Assembly: GCA_025356695.1 (NCBI GenBank)
Contig: JANXSE010000120.1
Location: 1-21,994, forward strand
DNA from: Betaproteobacteria bacterium
GTDB lineage: Bacteria > Pseudomonadota > Gammaproteobacteria > Burkholderiales > SG8-41
DNA: 21,994 nucleotides
Direction: 5' to 3'
Under the pieces are notes generated by a model. It was not told the origin of the DNA and ran no database searches. It saw only the letters and a program-made list of their open reading frames with translations. The position numbers and the translations under genes are program-made. This document shows, piece after piece, positions 21,792 through 21,994 of the stretch. The number at the start of each line of letters is the position of its first letter. Position 1 is the stretch's first letter.

Positions 21792-21994
21792 ATGGCCGAA
21801 CACAAAAGTCCCTACGGTTTCCGCTACATCGGCGCGAAACGCAGAACAAAGGAAGACCCGCGCTTCGTCACCGGCCGCGGCCGTTATGTCGCCGACATCG
21901 CGCTGCCCGGCATGAAGCATGTCGCCATCGTCGCTTCGCCGCACGCCAGCGCGCGCATCGTCTCGATCGATATCAAAGCCGCGCTCGCCGCACC
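21792..21994 (+). CDS. Xanthine dehydrogenase family molybdopterin subunit, N-terminal fragment (cut by window edge)
   Basis: Sixty-seven codons from ATG at 21792 to the window end. The residues GAKRRTKEDPRFVTGRGRYV then ADIALPGMKHVAIVASPHA match the start of the a/b hammerhead domain of CoxL/XdhB-like large subunits. The molybdenum-site motifs and the residues that separate CO dehydrogenase from other hydroxylases lie outside the window, so the substrate is undecided. Confidence 0.9.
   Translation, partial: MAEHKSPYGFRYIGAKRRTKEDPRFVTGRGRYVADIALPGMKHVAIVASPHASARIVSIDIKAALAA

Noticed and set aside
1..21994. tRNA or rRNA genes, CRISPR arrays, insertion sequences, phage genes
   Set aside because: I saw no cloverleaf-like segments, no regularly spaced repeats with spacers, and no transposase or integrase motifs in any frame; short structured RNAs could still be missed by eye.

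Overview
The window is GC-rich (roughly 60% or more) with tightly packed genes. The radC / coaBC / dut housekeeping block, a σ54-NtrC style nitrogen locus and the protein sequences point to a beta- or gammaproteobacterium, more likely a betaproteobacterium. That placement is inference from gene content only.

Layout. Positions 1-3151 are housekeeping: the 5' end of radC on the minus strand, then coaBC, dut, a short CbiX-type sirohydrochlorin chelatase and a secreted DUF192 protein on the plus strand, closed by a bidirectional terminator at about 3171-3205. A PuuD-like membrane protein (3243-3830, minus) converges on that terminator. Positions 3957-18496 are a minus-strand nitrate/nitrite assimilation locus. 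Read in the direction of transcription it holds nasA (Mo-bisPGD nitrate reductase), ybiB and nasT (an ANTAR antiterminator); then the nitrate ABC transporter nrtA-nrtB-nrtD; then cobA (first committed step to siroheme), nirB, nirD, a NirC/FocA-type nitrite channel, and a PP2C phosphatase / Ser-Thr kinase fusion with a C-terminal membrane anchor. Positions 18640-21994 hold a minus-strand UbiD-type decarboxylase and, divergently, the FAD, 2Fe-2S and (truncated by the window edge) molybdopterin subunits of a xanthine-dehydrogenase-family hydroxylase.

How it works together. Nitrate enters through NrtABD, NasA reduces it to nitrite, and the siroheme enzyme NirBD reduces nitrite to ammonium. NirC moves nitrite, and CobA (perhaps with the CbiX-like chelatase) supports the siroheme supply. 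The most striking content is regulatory. The cobA-nir and nrt operons each carry, in order, an NtrC-like dyad about 110-120 bp upstream, a -24/-12 σ54 promoter, and a leader of two hairpins with hexaloops of the A-x-x-G-x-x type known for ANTAR targets. The second hairpin overlaps, and so excludes, an intrinsic terminator. The ANTAR protein itself (NasT) is encoded in the same window. A further pair of the same hairpins lies between nirD and nirC without a visible terminator. nasA has a perfect σ54 consensus placed so close to its ATG that the mRNA would be leaderless. These sites were read by eye; no folding program or database search was run.
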